A stretch of 64,000 nt of DNA from Bacillota bacterium (lineage in GTDB: Bacteria; Bacillota; Ch66). This document shows, piece by piece, positions 1 through 8,324 of the stretch (position 1 is its first letter; each line of letters starts with the position of its first letter). The translations under genes were made by a program, and so were the position numbers. Below the pieces are notes generated by a model. The model had not been told where the DNA came from, made no database searches, and worked only from the letters and a program-made list of their open reading frames with translations. Where the stretch lies: positions 271,511-335,510 of the forward strand of contig JABLXP010000001.1 in the NCBI GenBank assembly GCA_013178045.1, written 5' to 3'.

Positions 1-2
1 CG

Positions 3-896
3 GGCATAAAAACTTTGGCCAAAGCCGGCTTGCCGTGGCACGGTAGTATGCTGGCCCTGCCCCACATCGTGGGCTGGGATGATTTGACTGAAACAATTAA
101 CTTTATGAGCGAACACAGGGCGCGGACAATCCGGGTTTTTCTCCCAGGTTATACCCGGTGGACGCCAGAGATCTGGCATATCCATAATTTTGCTGATTTG
201 CTCGGGGATATTGTAGCTTGGGCGGAAGAGATCCGCCGTCAGGTCCCCGTTCCGCTGCTGCTGGAGCCAGTTCCACCGGCCGACCTTGTGCCGGTGGTGG
301 CGGGCGTCATTCCTGGCAGCATCGCTGAACAGGCTGGTCTATCAGCTGGCGATGTGATTGAAAAGGTAAACGGGGTGAAGTGTTTTTCGCGGGTTGATGC
401 CTGGCAGAAAATCTACCGGGCGGCCAGCAGCTGCCTTGAGGTTCGCACTGGCAGCCAGCGCCGGACCTTTATCCTGAAAAAACCGGCGCATACGTCACCC
501 GGCCTGGTGATGGTCTTTGACCTGGATCCGGCGGACTGGCAGGCGGCTTTACGAGAAATCGACCGAAACCGAGCCAGACGGGTGTTGCTTATGACCTCCC
601 GGCTGGCCAGAACTGTTCTGCAAACGGCGGTAGAAACATACTCCCCGGTTGATTGTCAGATCGAGCTGCTCATGGTCGAAAACCGGTTTTTCGGCGGCAC
701 GATTGCCTGTGCCGGTTTACTGGTGGTGGAGGATTTTTTGTCCGCCTGGCAGGAGTGGTCATCGGGCCGGCTTATACAGCGGCCAGATTTAATTCTTTTG
801 CCAGGGCGGGCTTTTGATCACCGGGGCTGCGACTTAGTTGGCCGGGGTTATTGGGAAATTGAAGAGAAAACGGGGATAACTACCCGGGTAATCTAG
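3..896 (+). CDS. PDZ/DUF512-like protein, 3' portion (truncated by window edge)
   Basis: The reading frame is open to the left edge (first in-frame codon at 3) and no ribosome site precedes the first possible start, a TTG at 15, so I read it as the C-terminal part of a longer protein. A PDZ-like segment is visible around residues 95-160 (VIPGSIAEQAGLSAGDVIEKV). The last ~100 residues (VENRFFGGTIACAGLL) resemble the C-terminal DUF512 region of radical-SAM/PDZ proteins. In that family PDZ usually comes first, so the order here is unusual; the first ~80 residues could be the tail of a radical-SAM barrel, but no CxxxCxxC is visible in this fragment. It ends 14 bp before a ferredoxin/AOR pair and probably shares their transcript. 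Function unknown. Confidence 0.6.
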   Translation, partial: GIKTLAKAGLPWHGSMLALPHIVGWDDLTETINFMSEHRARTIRVFLPGYTRWTPEIWHIHNFADLLGDIVAWAEEIRRQVPVPLLLEPVPPADLVPVVAGVIPGSIAEQAGLSAGDVIEKVNGVKCFSRVDAWQKIYRAASSCLEVRTGSQRRTFILKKPAHTSPGLVMVFDLDPADWQAALREIDRNRARRVLLMTSRLARTVLQTAVETYSPVDCQIELLMVENRFFGGTIACAGLLVVEDFLSAWQEWSSGRLIQRPDLILLPGRAFDHRGCDLVGRGYWEIEEKTGITTRVI

Positions 897-910
897 ATGG
901 GAGGACCAGG

Positions 911-1324
911 ATGGGAAAGATCCTTACTGCCCGAAACATGAACAAGTGCATTGGTTGCTACTCCTGTATGCTGGCCTGTGCCCGGCTGGTGCACCGGAGC
1001 TTTTCTCTTCAGAAAAGCTGTATTCAGATCCGGACCCGGGGTGGGCTGCAGAGCAAACTGGTGGCGGATATTTGCCGCGGCTGTTCCCAGCCAGCCTGTG
1101 CTGAAGCCTGCCGGATTCGGGCCCTGGTGCCCCGTGAGGGTGGCGGGGTGAAACTGAATGCCCGAAAGTGCATCGGGTGCGGCGATTGCGTGGAGGCCTG
1201 CCCGGTCAAAACCATCCGTCTGGATGAAGAAACCCGGTTGCCGCTGATCTGCAAACACTGCGGGATCTGCGCCAAATTTTGCCCGCACGGTATCCTTTCG
1301 CTGGAGGTGAGCCCGCATGCTTAA
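911..1324 (+). CDS. Ferredoxin-type electron-transfer subunit with four [4Fe-4S] motifs (AOR partner)
   Basis: A 137-residue polyferredoxin with 16 cysteines in four groups: C13/16/19/23, C55/58/63/67, C87/90/93/97 and C114/117/120/124. The second group (CxxCxxxxCxxxC) is the pattern of DmsB/HycB-type subunits. The gene overlaps the downstream AOR by 8 bp, so the two are translationally coupled, and it very likely carries electrons from the AOR catalytic subunit. The arrangement resembles AorA-AorB of Aromatoleum, where AorA also holds four clusters. No signal peptide is visible, so it is cytoplasmic. Its physiological electron acceptor is not shown by the sequence. Confidence 0.9.
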   Translation: MGKILTARNMNKCIGCYSCMLACARLVHRSFSLQKSCIQIRTRGGLQSKLVADICRGCSQPACAEACRIRALVPREGGGVKLNARKCIGCGDCVEACPVKTIRLDEETRLPLICKHCGICAKFCPHGILSLEVSPHA

Positions 1325-3059
1325 TCAAAAGTACATTCGGGTCCTGACTATTGATTTGACTAGCCAAACCTTTGACATCGAGGAGCGGGCCGATCTGTAC
1401 GAGTACCTGGGAGGAAGCGGAGTGGCGGTCCAGCTCTTTTCGGAAACGGTCAACCCTAACCTGGACGCTTATGCGCCAGCCCAGCCGATCGTGTTCGCAA
1501 TTGGCCCGCTGTCAACGATCTACCCGGCCGTGACCAAGACAGTGGCCATGTTTCGTTCGCCATTGACCGGCGAACTGGGTGAGAGCCACGCTGGTCTGCG
1601 TTCAGCATTGGCTATGCGCTTTGCCGGCTACGATGCGATCGTGATCCGGGGACGGGCAGCACGAGCGACCTATCTGTCAATCGGCAGTCGCTCTGTTGAT
1701 TTTAAGAACGCGGAGCCCTTGTGGGGGCTGTCCACGGAAGAGGCGGGGCGGCTGCTCCGTGAGCTCGAACCTGGCATGGGGCAGCGGAGCTGCCTGCGAA
1801 TCGGACCAGCGGGGGAGAAACTGGTCGCTTTCGCCGGCGTCAACGTGGATACTTTCCGTCATTTCGGCCGGTTGGGCCTCGGCGCGGTATTCGGCAGTAA
1901 AAACCTCAAGGCCATTGTGATCTACGGGAAGAACAGTTACCCGATTTCGAAATTTAAAGAGTATGCCCAGGTCTACCAGGAAATATATACCCAGATGATT
2001 GATACCGAATTAATGGAGAAGTATCATGATTTGGGGACTTCGGTGAATGTGGCGCCGCTCAGCGCCATGCATGCCTTGCCAACGCGAAACCTCCAGCAGA
2101 GCAGTTTTGAACAGGCTGAGCAGATCAGTGGCGAGTCCTTTGCGGCTGAGGCCTTGATCCGAAAAATGGCCTGCCCCGGCTGCCCGGTAGGATGTATTCA
2201 TATCGGAATCTGCCGTCGGCAGTTTGCGGGTGATGGTTTTGAATGGGAATCGGCCACCGTTTCATACGACCATGAACTAATCTACGCTTTAGGCTCGATG
2301 CTGGGCGTTGGTGATAAAAACGACTTATTGGCGTTGATCGAGAAGGTTGAACTACACGGTCTGGACGCGATTTCCACCGGCGTACTCCTGGCCTGGGTGA
2401 CAGAGGCTTACACGAGAGGACTGATTACGGAGCAGGAAGTGGGGGGGCCGGTGGCCTTTGGTGAGACCGCGCATTACCTGGAGGTGATCGACCGGCTGGT
2501 GACCCAGCCCAACGAATTTTACCAGGTCCTGGCTAGAGGGACAGCGGCGGCGGCCGAGCGGTACGGTGGTCAGGAATTTGCCCTCACCCTGGGGAAAAAC
2601 GAGGTGGCTGGTTATCACACTGGTTACGCCAATATCCTGGGGCAACTGGTGGGGGCGCGGCATTCGCACCTCGACAACGCCGGCTATTCCCTGGACCAAA
2701 CTCTGACGGAGTATAACCCGGAGAAAATTGTCTCGGCGCTGATCGAGGAAGAACAGATCCGGTGTGCCCTCACCAGTCTGTGCATCTGTCTGTTTGCCCG
2801 CAAGGTCTATGACCCGCCCACGGTGATCAAAGCCCTGGGAGCAATCGGGATTGACCTGACGGAAGAGCAGTTTATCAAACTGGGGAAAAAGATCTGGCGG
2901 CTCAAGCTGGCGGTTAAGCGGCGTTTGGGCTATGACGAGACGCAACTGAACATACCCAAACGATTTTTCGAAACCCCGGGCCTTAAAGGGCAGCTTAATG
3001 AACAAACCATGGAGGAGCTCAGGCGCCTCTATCGGGAAAAAATCAGGATGGTCTTATGA
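1317..3059 (+). CDS. aor: Aldehyde:ferredoxin oxidoreductase family protein (tungsto/molybdo-bispterin)
   Basis: 580 residues with the AOR family layout. The N-terminal domain (about 1-205) includes the GPLSTIYP and HAGLRSALAMRFAGYDAIVIRG regions. The [4Fe-4S] cluster motif is CPGCPVGC at C286, C289 and C293, with a fourth cysteine at 489 or 491 (TSLCICLF). The family oxidises aldehydes to acids, or reduces acids, using a W- or Mo-bispterin and ferredoxin. It is slightly shorter than the usual 600-620 residues but all core motifs are present. It overlaps the ferredoxin upstream and, by ATGA, the 5-formyl-THF cyclo-ligase downstream. A pterin-cofactor operon follows. Substrate specificity cannot be read from sequence. 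Confidence 0.93.
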   Translation: MLNQKYIRVLTIDLTSQTFDIEERADLYEYLGGSGVAVQLFSETVNPNLDAYAPAQPIVFAIGPLSTIYPAVTKTVAMFRSPLTGELGESHAGLRSALAMRFAGYDAIVIRGRAARATYLSIGSRSVDFKNAEPLWGLSTEEAGRLLRELEPGMGQRSCLRIGPAGEKLVAFAGVNVDTFRHFGRLGLGAVFGSKNLKAIVIYGKNSYPISKFKEYAQVYQEIYTQMIDTELMEKYHDLGTSVNVAPLSAMHALPTRNLQQSSFEQAEQISGESFAAEALIRKMACPGCPVGCIHIGICRRQFAGDGFEWESATVSYDHELIYALGSMLGVGDKNDLLALIEKVELHGLDAISTGVLLAWVTEAYTRGLITEQEVGGPVAFGETAHYLEVIDRLVTQPNEFYQVLARGTAAAAERYGGQEFALTLGKNEVAGYHTGYANILGQLVGARHSHLDNAGYSLDQTLTEYNPEKIVSALIEEEQIRCALTSLCICLFARKVYDPPTVIKALGAIGIDLTEEQFIKLGKKIWRLKLAVKRRLGYDETQLNIPKRFFETPGLKGQLNEQTMEELRRLYREKIRMVL

Positions 3060-3685
3060 CGGTGGATTTAAAAATCAAACTGCGGCAGGAATTGCTCCAG
3101 CGACGGCTGGGGCTGACGCCGCAGACGGTGGAAGAAAAAAGCGAGGTGATTATTCACCGCCTGATTGATCTGCCGGAGTTTCAGTCGGCGCAGGCGGTAA
3201 TGACTTATGTCAGCTTTCGCCACGAGGTCAGCACGGAACTATTGATTAAACAGGCCCTGGCCAGGGGGAAAAAGGTTTTTGTCCCGGTGACTGACTGGGA
3301 GCAGAAACGGTTGGTCCCTTCCCGGTTATTAAATTATCCAGACGACCTGACTGAGGCCCGCTATGGCTTGCGGGAACCGAAAAAGGACCGCCGGCGGCCG
3401 GGCGACCCTGATGAGATTGATCTGGTGGTGGTGCCGGCGGTAGCCTTTGATCGGCAAGGATACCGCTTGGGTTATGGGGCGGGTTTTTACGACCGGTTTT
3501 TGGCTAACCTTAAGGCCTCGACACTGGTGATCGGGTTAAGCTTTGCCCAACAGTTGGTAGCGACAGTTTGTCCGGAGGCGCATGATCGACCAGTAACCAT
3601 GATTATTACTGAAGAAGGGATTCTAGATTTTCGCCCAAAAAAGCAGGATAATTTTAGTGGATGTCGAAAGAGTACAGTAAAATAA
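3056..3685 (+). CDS. 5-formyltetrahydrofolate cyclo-ligase
   Basis: 209 residues. This family converts 5-formyl-THF to 5,10-methenyl-THF with ATP. The C-terminal family signature is clear: VVVPAVAFDRQGYRLGYGAG followed by FYDRFL, which carries the phosphate-binding glycine-rich loop. The N-terminal RQELLQRRLGLTP region and the VMTYVSFRHEVST segment also match. The start overlaps the AOR stop (ATGA at 3056), indicating co-translation. A functional link to AOR is not obvious; a one-carbon housekeeping role is the simplest reading. Confidence 0.93.
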   Translation: MTVDLKIKLRQELLQRRLGLTPQTVEEKSEVIIHRLIDLPEFQSAQAVMTYVSFRHEVSTELLIKQALARGKKVFVPVTDWEQKRLVPSRLLNYPDDLTEARYGLREPKKDRRRPGDPDEIDLVVVPAVAFDRQGYRLGYGAGFYDRFLANLKASTLVIGLSFAQQLVATVCPEAHDRPVTMIITEEGILDFRPKKQDNFSGCRKSTVK

Positions 3686-3707
3686 TCATAATAACAACAA
3701 TTGCATA

Positions 3708-3892
3708 GTACTCCGATTTAGTCCACCTAAGGTGTAACCGCACTATGGTGGCTAAACGTTGACCAGCCGAACCGGAGGTCTGAGGGTGTATCTCGTTTGG
3801 GCGACAACGTCTGAGCGACAAGGGGGAAACCGGTACGCCTCCCGTATTTGGAAAGGAGTAAGACCGTAGCCGACGTCAAGTGGGTTGAGGTT
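3708..3892 (+). promoter_or_regulatory. Moco/Tuco-type riboswitch (molybdenum/tungsten cofactor RNA motif)
   Basis: A 260-bp gene-free stretch before the cofactor operon holds an RNA-like sequence with the blocks I associate with the Moco motif: ACTCCGA near 3707-3713, CCGGT near 3826-3831, CGCCTCCCG near 3836-3844, GGAAAGGAGT near 3850-3859 and a closing GACCG...CGACG. It is followed within 10 nt by a strong intrinsic terminator and then by moeA, moeA, moaA, moaC, MOSC and mogA. Known members sense Moco or its tungsten analogue and repress cofactor biosynthesis. I cannot tell Moco from Tuco without a covariance model; the adjacent AOR makes tungsten plausible. Confidence 0.72.
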
Positions 3893-3899
3893 GGCTTTT

Positions 3900-3926
3900 A
3901 GGCACCTTTCTGCAAGGTGCCTTTTT
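3900..3926 (+). terminator. Intrinsic terminator of the cofactor riboswitch
   Basis: Perfect 9-bp stem AGGCACCTT (3900-3908) / AAGGTGCCT (3914-3922), loop TCTGC, then a run of T. It sits directly between the riboswitch and the first gene of the cofactor operon, so it is the likely expression platform. Confidence 0.88.
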
Positions 3927-3950
3927 AGTCATACTAGCGAGGTGAGCAAG

Positions 3951-4127
3951 GTGGAAATTAGACCGGAGATTATGGAAGCCCTGAAAAAGGCCGCCCCGGA
4001 AGGACGTTTGTCTTGTCCTGAAGCTAGAAGGCTGGCGGAACAGTTAAAAGTGCCTCCGATCGTGATCGGGCGGGCCTGTGATCAATTGAAGATTAAGATC
4101 AAAGCCTGTGAACTTGGTTGTTTCTAG
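3951..4127 (+). CDS. Small (58 aa) protein with HTH-like fold and C-terminal CELGCF
   Basis: The GTG at 3951 is chosen because AGCGAGGTGAGC lies just upstream and because a longer version would start inside the terminator. The peptide looks like a short winged-helix or HTH segment (MEALKKAAPEGRLSCPEARRLAEQL, shown here in part by EARRLAEQLKVPPIVIG) and ends in KACELGCF, a CxxxC tail. I recognise similar small proteins with a C-terminal C-x-LGCF near molybdopterin genes of Clostridia, but no function is known to me. It is the first gene of the riboswitch-controlled operon, 10 bp before moeA. A metal- or cofactor-sensing or sulfur-carrying role is speculation. Confidence 0.7.
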   Translation: MEIRPEIMEALKKAAPEGRLSCPEARRLAEQLKVPPIVIGRACDQLKIKIKACELGCF

Positions 4128-4137
4128 GAGAAAGGCC

Positions 4138-5376
4138 ATGTCAGAACTTTTTCAAGTAATTACCCTGGAACAGGCTTGCCAGTTAATGGCGCAACATCTA
4201 CCCCAACCGCAATTAACAGTAGAACAGGTTCCTTTGACCGCGGCTCTTGGGCGCCGGCTGGCCAATGATGTTATAGCGGAAGACGATCTGCCAGGATTCA
4301 GCCGTTCGACGGTTGATGGATTTGCGGTTCGGGCCAGTGATACCTTTGGAGCCTCTGAGGGACTACCGGCCTACCTGGACTTAGCGGGCGAAGTGCTGAT
4401 GGGTCAGGCCGCTGATCGGCCCGTCCAGCCCGGCCAGGCCATCAAAATCTCGACCGGGGGGATGCTGCCGCCGGGGGCAGACGCGGTGGTCATGGTGGAG
4501 TACACCGAGCCGCTGGACCACCGGACCATTGGGGTTACCCGGTCAGTCGCCCCCGGGGAAAACGTCATCCGCCGGGGGGAAGATGTTCAGGCGGGTGAAT
4601 TGATTTTTACTCGGGGACATCGTCTGAAAGCTCAGGATCTAGGACTGCTGGCGGCACTTGGTCGATCGACGGTGGAGGTGTTAGCCCCGGTGCCAATCGG
4701 GATCATCTCGACGGGTGATGAGGTTGTTACCCCGGAGACCCAGCCCGGCCCGGGCCAGGTACGCGATATGAATTCTTATACCCTTTTTGGACTGGTGCAG
4801 ATGGCCGGGGGCCGGCCGAAGTTATATGGCATCGTTCCCGATGATTTTACCCAACTCCAGGAGAAACTGGCTCAGGCCTTGGAAGAAAACCAGATCGTTT
4901 TGCTTTCTGGCGGTAGTTCCGTGGGGACGCGGGACGTGACTGTCCAGGTGATCAATGCCCTGGGCAGTCCCGGTGTTCTGTACCACGGTTTAGCCATTCG
5001 GCCTGGTAAACCGACCATCGGTGCGGTGCTTAATCAAAAACCCGTGTTTGGCCTGCCTGGTCACCCGGTTTCGGCCATGGTTGTGTTTGACCTTGTAGTC
5101 CGTCCGCTGATAGATGGCCGGATGATCAACCCGGCACTCCAGGAAGGAATACCGGTCCCAGCCAGAATAACCCGAAGCCTGGCCTCGGCAGCTGGCCGTG
5201 AAGATTTTATTCGGGTGCAGTTGCGCCGGGAGCAGAGGGAATACCTGGCGGAGCCGATTCTTGGGAAGTCAGGCTTGCTGACCACCATGGTGAGGGCGGA
5301 TGGATTGGTAAAGATCCCGCTGGACAAACAGGGATTGGTAGCGGGCGAATTGGTTGAGGTGTGGCTATTTGAGTAG
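4138..5376 (+). CDS. moeA: Molybdopterin molybdenumtransferase MoeA
   Basis: 412 residues. MoeA inserts molybdate (or tungstate) into adenylylated molybdopterin. Visible family motifs are DLPGFSRSTVDGFAVR at the N-terminus, the MoCF-fold signature LSGGSSVGTRDVT and the GLPGHPVSAMVVF segment before the C-terminal beta barrel. The ATG at 4138 is chosen because AGGAG lies 7 bp upstream; earlier in-frame starts fall inside the preceding gene. It is the first of two tandem MoeA genes, which in AOR-containing anaerobes may divide labour between Mo and W; that split is inferred. Confidence 0.96.
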   Translation: MSELFQVITLEQACQLMAQHLPQPQLTVEQVPLTAALGRRLANDVIAEDDLPGFSRSTVDGFAVRASDTFGASEGLPAYLDLAGEVLMGQAADRPVQPGQAIKISTGGMLPPGADAVVMVEYTEPLDHRTIGVTRSVAPGENVIRRGEDVQAGELIFTRGHRLKAQDLGLLAALGRSTVEVLAPVPIGIISTGDEVVTPETQPGPGQVRDMNSYTLFGLVQMAGGRPKLYGIVPDDFTQLQEKLAQALEENQIVLLSGGSSVGTRDVTVQVINALGSPGVLYHGLAIRPGKPTIGAVLNQKPVFGLPGHPVSAMVVFDLVVRPLIDGRMINPALQEGIPVPARITRSLASAAGREDFIRVQLRREQREYLAEPILGKSGLLTTMVRADGLVKIPLDKQGLVAGELVEVWLFE

Positions 5377-5390
5377 AAGGGGTGAACTTG

Positions 5391-7313
5391 ATGCCTCGAC
5401 AGGTTTATGTAGATAACGTTCCCCGTGAAGAGGCCCTCCAGCGTTACTTTAGCCGGCTGGAAGAACTGAGTGGCTTAAGGCCAGGGCAGCCCCAGATTGT
5501 GCCGGTGGTGGAAAGCTTGGGGCGGGTCACGGCCGGGCCGGTGTATGCCCGGCTTTCTTCACCGCATTATCACGCCTCAGCCATGGATGGGGTGGCGGTG
5601 CGCAGTGCAGACACCTTTGGGGCTGCGGAGACCACCCCGGTTCGGCTGCGGCTGGGTGAGCAGGGGGTGGTGGTGGATACGGGTGATCCACTGCCAAGTG
5701 GTTATGATGCAGTGATCATGATTGAGGAGATCAATTTTGTCGAGCCGGATCTGATCGAGATCATCCAGCCGGCGGTGCCGTGGCAGCACGTGCGGATGAT
5801 CGGGGAAGACGTGGTGGCAACAGAAATGCTTTTACCCGCCAACCACTTGATCCGCCCGTATGACCTGGGGGCGCTGCTGGCGGGTGGGCTGACTGAAGTG
5901 GAGGTGTATCCTCAACCCCAGGTGGCTATCGTGCCAACCGGCACGGAAATTGTGGAACCTGACCGGGTTGTAAAACCGGGAGAAATCATTGAATTTAATT
6001 CCCGTGTCCTGGCCGGTCTGGTGACTGAGTGGGGCGGGCAGCCCTACCGGCACGAAATCCTGCGCGATGATTACGCGGAGATTAAGCAGACAATCAGTGA
6101 ACTAGTCGAACGGTTCGACGTAGTGGTGGTTAATGCGGGTTCTTCGGCTGGTCGGGAGGACTTTACCGCTGAGGTGATCCGTGAACTGGGCGAAGTGGTG
6201 GTGCACGGCGTGGCCATTAAGCCAGGTAAACCGGTGATCCTGGGGATTGTGCGGAACAAGCCCGTGGTTGGTCTTCCCGGGTACCCGGTCTCGGCCGTCC
6301 TGACCGGCGAACTGTTCGTTCGACCAATTATTTATCGGCTGCGTGGACACCTTGCCCCCGAGCGGGAACGGGTGACGGCGATGGTGACGCGCAAGACGGT
6401 GTCACCGCTGGGTGTTGAAGAGTTTGTGCGGGTTAAACTGGGGCAGGTTGGGGAAAAAATAGTGGTCACCCCGCTACCTCGCGGTGCAGGCCTGATCACT
6501 TCATTGGTTAAGGCTGATGGGGTCTTACGCATTCCCCGCTTTTCTGAGGGTTTCGCTGCCGGGGAGCAAGTAGAGGTGGAACTGCTCAAGCCCCGCGCGG
6601 AGGTCCTCAACACCACAGTAATCATCGGCAGTCATGATCTGGTCCTGGATGTGCTGGCCAGCCAATTGCGGCAAACCCATCCAGAGTGGAGCCTGTCCTC
6701 CGCGCACGTGGGCAGCCTGAGCGGGCTGGCGGCTTTGCGCCGGGGGGAAGCGCACGCCGCCGGGATTCATCTGCTCGATGAAGCCACCGGCGAGTACAAT
6801 GAAAGCTACGTTCGCCGTATGCTGCCCGGAGAGCCAGTGATCTTGCTGAATTTGACATATCGTCAGCAAGGGCTGCTGGTCGCCAAGGGTAACCCTAAAG
6901 GAATTACCGGCCTGGCTGATCTCAAGCGAGGCGATCTAACCTTCGTCAACCGCCAGCGTGGTGCCGGCACCAGGATCCTGCTGGATTATGAACTGCGGCG
7001 GCTGGGGATTGACGTAACGACGATTCGAGGCTACAACCGGGAAGAATTTACCCACATGGCAGTCGCGGCGGCTGTCGCGAGCGGTACGGCAGATGCAGGC
7101 CTGGGGATCCTGGCGGCGGCCCGGGCCCTTGACCTGGACTTTTTGCCCGTGGCGGTGGAGCGGTATGACCTGTGTATACCGAAACGGTTTTGGGACTCCC
7201 CTTATATCCAGCGTTTGTTGGACGTAATCAACCAGCCGGTGTTTCGGGAGCAGGTGGAGCGGCTGGGAGGTTATGACCTGCGCGATTGCGGCCGGGTGGT
7301 TTGGGAATCCTAA
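5391..7313 (+). CDS. MoeA fused to a C-terminal periplasmic-binding-protein-like domain
   Basis: 640 residues. Residues about 1-405 are a second MoeA (SSPHYHASAMDGVAVRSADT, MoCF-type NAGSSAGREDFT, GLPGYPVSAVLTG). Residues about 410-640 form a PBP-like domain (VIIGSHDLVLDVLASQL, FVNRQRGAGTRILLDYEL, GTADAGLGILAAARALDLDF) of the kind fused to ModE/LysR-like proteins, which probably binds an oxyanion or small ligand. No signal peptide is present, so it should act in the cytoplasm. The ATG at 5391 has AAGGGG 8 bp upstream; a GTG at 5382 is possible but lacks a site. It lies 14 bp after moeA in the same operon. Confidence 0.9.
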   Translation: MPRQVYVDNVPREEALQRYFSRLEELSGLRPGQPQIVPVVESLGRVTAGPVYARLSSPHYHASAMDGVAVRSADTFGAAETTPVRLRLGEQGVVVDTGDPLPSGYDAVIMIEEINFVEPDLIEIIQPAVPWQHVRMIGEDVVATEMLLPANHLIRPYDLGALLAGGLTEVEVYPQPQVAIVPTGTEIVEPDRVVKPGEIIEFNSRVLAGLVTEWGGQPYRHEILRDDYAEIKQTISELVERFDVVVVNAGSSAGREDFTAEVIRELGEVVVHGVAIKPGKPVILGIVRNKPVVGLPGYPVSAVLTGELFVRPIIYRLRGHLAPERERVTAMVTRKTVSPLGVEEFVRVKLGQVGEKIVVTPLPRGAGLITSLVKADGVLRIPRFSEGFAAGEQVEVELLKPRAEVLNTTVIIGSHDLVLDVLASQLRQTHPEWSLSSAHVGSLSGLAALRRGEAHAAGIHLLDEATGEYNESYVRRMLPGEPVILLNLTYRQQGLLVAKGNPKGITGLADLKRGDLTFVNRQRGAGTRILLDYELRRLGIDVTTIRGYNREEFTHMAVAAAVASGTADAGLGILAAARALDLDFLPVAVERYDLCIPKRFWDSPYIQRLLDVINQPVFREQVERLGGYDLRDCGRVVWES

Positions 7314-7335
7314 CTTAGGCTAAGGGGGAATGGGG

Positions 7336-8322
7336 ATGGGACTGGAAGACGGCTATTTCCGTACGGTTAACTACCTGAGGATCTCCATCACCGACAAGTG
7401 CAATCTCCGCTGTATCTATTGCATGCCGGCTGAGGGGATCAAACTCAAGGCCCACGAAGAGTTACTCCGGTTTGAAGAACTGACTGAACTGGTGAAAGTC
7501 GCGGCGGAGCTGGGGGTGACCAAGGTCCGGTTGACCGGGGGAGAACCGCTGGTCCGTAAAAACATGGTTTCTTTCGTCGAGGCCATCGCGCAGGTGCCGG
7601 GGATCGACGACATTGCGCTCACGACGAATGGGGTGCTGTTACCGAAACTGGGGCCAGCCTTAAAGCAGGCTGGGCTGAAGCGGGTAAACGTCAGCCTGGA
7701 TAGCCTGCAGCCAGCGCGATTCCGGTGGATTACCCGGGTGGGTGAATGGATAGACACCTGGGCTGGGATTGAAACGGCCCTGGAACTGGGCTTCGACCCG
7801 GTTAAGATTAACATGGTGGTGATCCGGGGAGTCAATGACGACGAGATTCTTGATTTTGTTGATCTTACCTATCGCTATCCGCTGCATGTCCGTTTTATCG
7901 AGTTCATGCCGATTGGCACGAGTGATGGCTGGGCCCAAAAGCGGCTGGTTCCTTACGCGGAGATTAAAGAAATAATCGAAAAACGAGTCGAGCTCATCCC
8001 AGTCAAAAGCGTTAAAGGAAACGGGCCGGCCAAGTACTATCAGCTGCCGGGGACCAAGGGTACAGTTGGTTTTATCAGTCCAATCACCAACCACTTCTGT
8101 CAGCACTGCAACCGCCTGCGTTTAACAGCCGAAGGCAAGCTGCGTCCTTGTCTCCACAGCAGCTGGGAGATTGACTTGAAAGCTTCCTTGCGTGCCGGCG
8201 CCAGCCGGGAACAACTGGCGGAGCTATTTCGGGAAGCGATTCGGCGGAAACCGCAGCACCATACGATGAGCGATGACGGCTGGCAAGACCAGCCGCGGAT
8301 GATGTACCAGATTGGAGGTTGA
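7336..8322 (+). CDS. moaA: GTP 3',8-cyclase MoaA (radical SAM)
   Basis: 328 residues. MoaA starts molybdopterin synthesis by converting GTP to 3',8-cyclo-GTP with MoaC. The radical-SAM cluster motif is C22/C26/C29 (CNLRCIYC), the SAM-binding TGGEPL follows, and the C-terminal cluster is FCQHCNRLR...LRPC. The protein ends in the conserved double glycine (QIGG). I prefer the ATG at 7336, 7 bp from AAGGGGG, over the ATG at 7330, which is too close to the site. It is 2 bp from moaC. Confidence 0.96.
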   Translation: MGLEDGYFRTVNYLRISITDKCNLRCIYCMPAEGIKLKAHEELLRFEELTELVKVAAELGVTKVRLTGGEPLVRKNMVSFVEAIAQVPGIDDIALTTNGVLLPKLGPALKQAGLKRVNVSLDSLQPARFRWITRVGEWIDTWAGIETALELGFDPVKINMVVIRGVNDDEILDFVDLTYRYPLHVRFIEFMPIGTSDGWAQKRLVPYAEIKEIIEKRVELIPVKSVKGNGPAKYYQLPGTKGTVGFISPITNHFCQHCNRLRLTAEGKLRPCLHSSWEIDLKASLRAGASREQLAELFREAIRRKPQHHTMSDDGWQDQPRMMYQIGG

Positions 8323-8324
8323 GG

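Noticed and set aside
893..1318. 141-codon ORF on the minus strand opposite the ferredoxin
   Set aside because: Exactly opposite a gene with four intact cluster motifs; composition looks like an antisense shadow.
2352..3005. 217-codon minus-strand ORF inside the AOR gene
   Set aside because: Antisense of a conserved coding region, with no domain or ribosome site.
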